A stretch of 7,124 nucleotides of DNA from Muribaculaceae bacterium (GTDB lineage: Bacteria; Bacteroidota; Bacteroidia; Bacteroidales; Muribaculaceae): assembly GCA_020026215.1 (NCBI GenBank), contig JAHHQT010000096.1:1-7124 (forward strand), given 5' to 3'. This document shows positions 6,665 to 7,124 of this stretch, one piece after another. The notes below the pieces were generated by a model that was not told the DNA's origin, did not search any database, and saw nothing but the letters and a program-made list of their open reading frames with translations. A program made the translations under genes and the position numbers. Numbering within the stretch: the stretch's first letter is position 1; every line of letters starts with the position of its first letter.

Positions 6665-6671
6665 ATATTTG
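6664..6671 (+). promoter_or_regulatory. -7 box of the lipoprotein gene promoter
   Basis: TATATTTG fully matches TAnnTTTG and lies 30 bases before ATG 6702, predicting a leader of about 24 bases. The position expected for -33 (near 6641-6644) reads TAAA, so that half is not conserved. The 125-base gap after lptD fits a separate transcription unit. Confidence 0.6.
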
Positions 6672-6701
6672 CATTGTCAAAATAAATGTAAGAAAAATTC
6701 A

Positions 6702-7109
6702 ATGCAGAATCTTAAAAACATATTCTTCTACATTTACAGCGCATTGTTTTTGGTTTTTGTCAGTTGTTCTTCGGAACAGAATCACATGGAATTCGATTCT
6801 ACGGATTTATTCTATAAAATCTATCCGACCGCAAAAATCCAAAGCAACGTGTTGCATGGGGATTACCAAATCATTAAATTCAAGGATAAAAAAATCAAGT
6901 CTGAGGCATGGTTCAATAAGAATGGTTGGGCTGTTACCGTGACCGAAATTCCTGTAAAGCAAATTTCCAGAGACTTAAAATATAAGATTTCAAATTCAGA
7001 ATTTGACGATTGGACTGTGCTTGAAATTCACAAATTGACTCGTCGCAATTATGAGGATTTGCTGGTCACGACTGTGGAGAAAAACAAGGTGATCTATGAT
7101 TTGTATTAA
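6702..7109 (+). CDS. Small lipoprotein, PepSY-like (DUF2874) candidate
   Basis: The 135-aa protein has a lipoprotein signal: a hydrophobic stretch from about residue 7 to 20, then FVSC with C22 as the likely lipidated cysteine. F at -3 of the lipobox is slightly atypical. The mature part shows the pattern of Bacteroidetes PepSY-like proteins: FYKIYPTAKIQS, a strand pair ending in KIKSEAWFNKNGWAVTVTEIPV, then a second half with FDDWTVLEIHKL and a final YEDLLVTTVEKNKVIYDLY. The aromatic-FxxxGxW turn and the closing tyrosine-containing strand resemble that family, which is structurally like beta-lactamase inhibitory protein. No ligand or enzyme activity is established for these small members. 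ATG 6702 is chosen because it yields the signal peptide and follows a -7 box; the in-frame TTG at 6567 would overlap lptD and add 45 lysine-rich residues. The residues after C22 (SSEQN) do not form a clear surface-export signal, so the outer-membrane face is undecided. Confidence 0.7.
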   Translation: MQNLKNIFFYIYSALFLVFVSCSSEQNHMEFDSTDLFYKIYPTAKIQSNVLHGDYQIIKFKDKKIKSEAWFNKNGWAVTVTEIPVKQISRDLKYKISNSEFDDWTVLEIHKLTRRNYEDLLVTTVEKNKVIYDLY

Positions 7110-7124
7110 GACGTCAACGGCGGA

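Noticed and set aside
6567..6701. TTG at 6567 as the start of the lipoprotein gene
   Set aside because: It overlaps the lptD end, lies upstream of the -7 box at 6664, and would bury the lipoprotein signal peptide inside the protein.
1..7124. CRISPR arrays, tRNA or rRNA genes, insertion sequences, toxin-antitoxin or defence genes
   Set aside because: No repeated spacer pattern, cloverleaf, transposase-like frame or terminal repeat was seen. The genes are ordinary core and envelope genes.

Overview
The window looks like chromosomal DNA from a Bacteroidales bacterium, probably of the Bacteroides/Prevotella group. Four things point there: promoter elements of the Bacteroidetes type (-7 box TAnnTTTG) lie a short distance upstream of most genes; Shine-Dalgarno sequences are essentially absent and the leaders are A/T-rich; the LptD is of the long Bacteroidetes type; and there is a small PepSY-like lipoprotein. 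No genus is claimed.

Layout. On the minus strand, reading right to left, sdaA (L-serine ammonia-lyase, 380-1603) is followed by a strong hairpin terminator (331-361 with a T-rich tail). The T-rich tail runs straight into the promoter (292-323) of an RsmI-like SAM-dependent methyltransferase, whose first 90 codons occupy 1-272 and which runs off the window. A 208-bp A/T-rich divergent region (1604-1811) separates sdaA from the plus-strand ilvE (branched-chain aminotransferase, 1812-2846). A terminator-like hairpin (2870-2908) follows ilvE, then come a small HD-domain phosphohydrolase (2924-3460), a large outer-membrane LPS-assembly protein LptD with an apparent TTG start (3568-6576), and a 135-aa lipoprotein resembling PepSY-like (DUF2874) proteins (6702-7109).

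How the genes relate. sdaA (serine to pyruvate plus ammonia) and ilvE (transamination of Val/Leu/Ile) are both amino-acid metabolism genes transcribed divergently. LptD and the lipoprotein are envelope proteins. The HD protein and the methyltransferase are probably housekeeping genes with no visible functional link to their neighbours. Most genes have their own promoter, so this looks like a row of mostly single-gene transcription units and not one operon. There is no mobile element, CRISPR array, tRNA, rRNA, defence locus or obvious novel multi-gene system. The points worth a second look are details: the TTG start and cysteine arrangement of LptD, the missing C-terminal cysteine of SdaA, the overlapping terminator and promoter at 320-361, and an inverted repeat sitting on the lipoprotein promoter.
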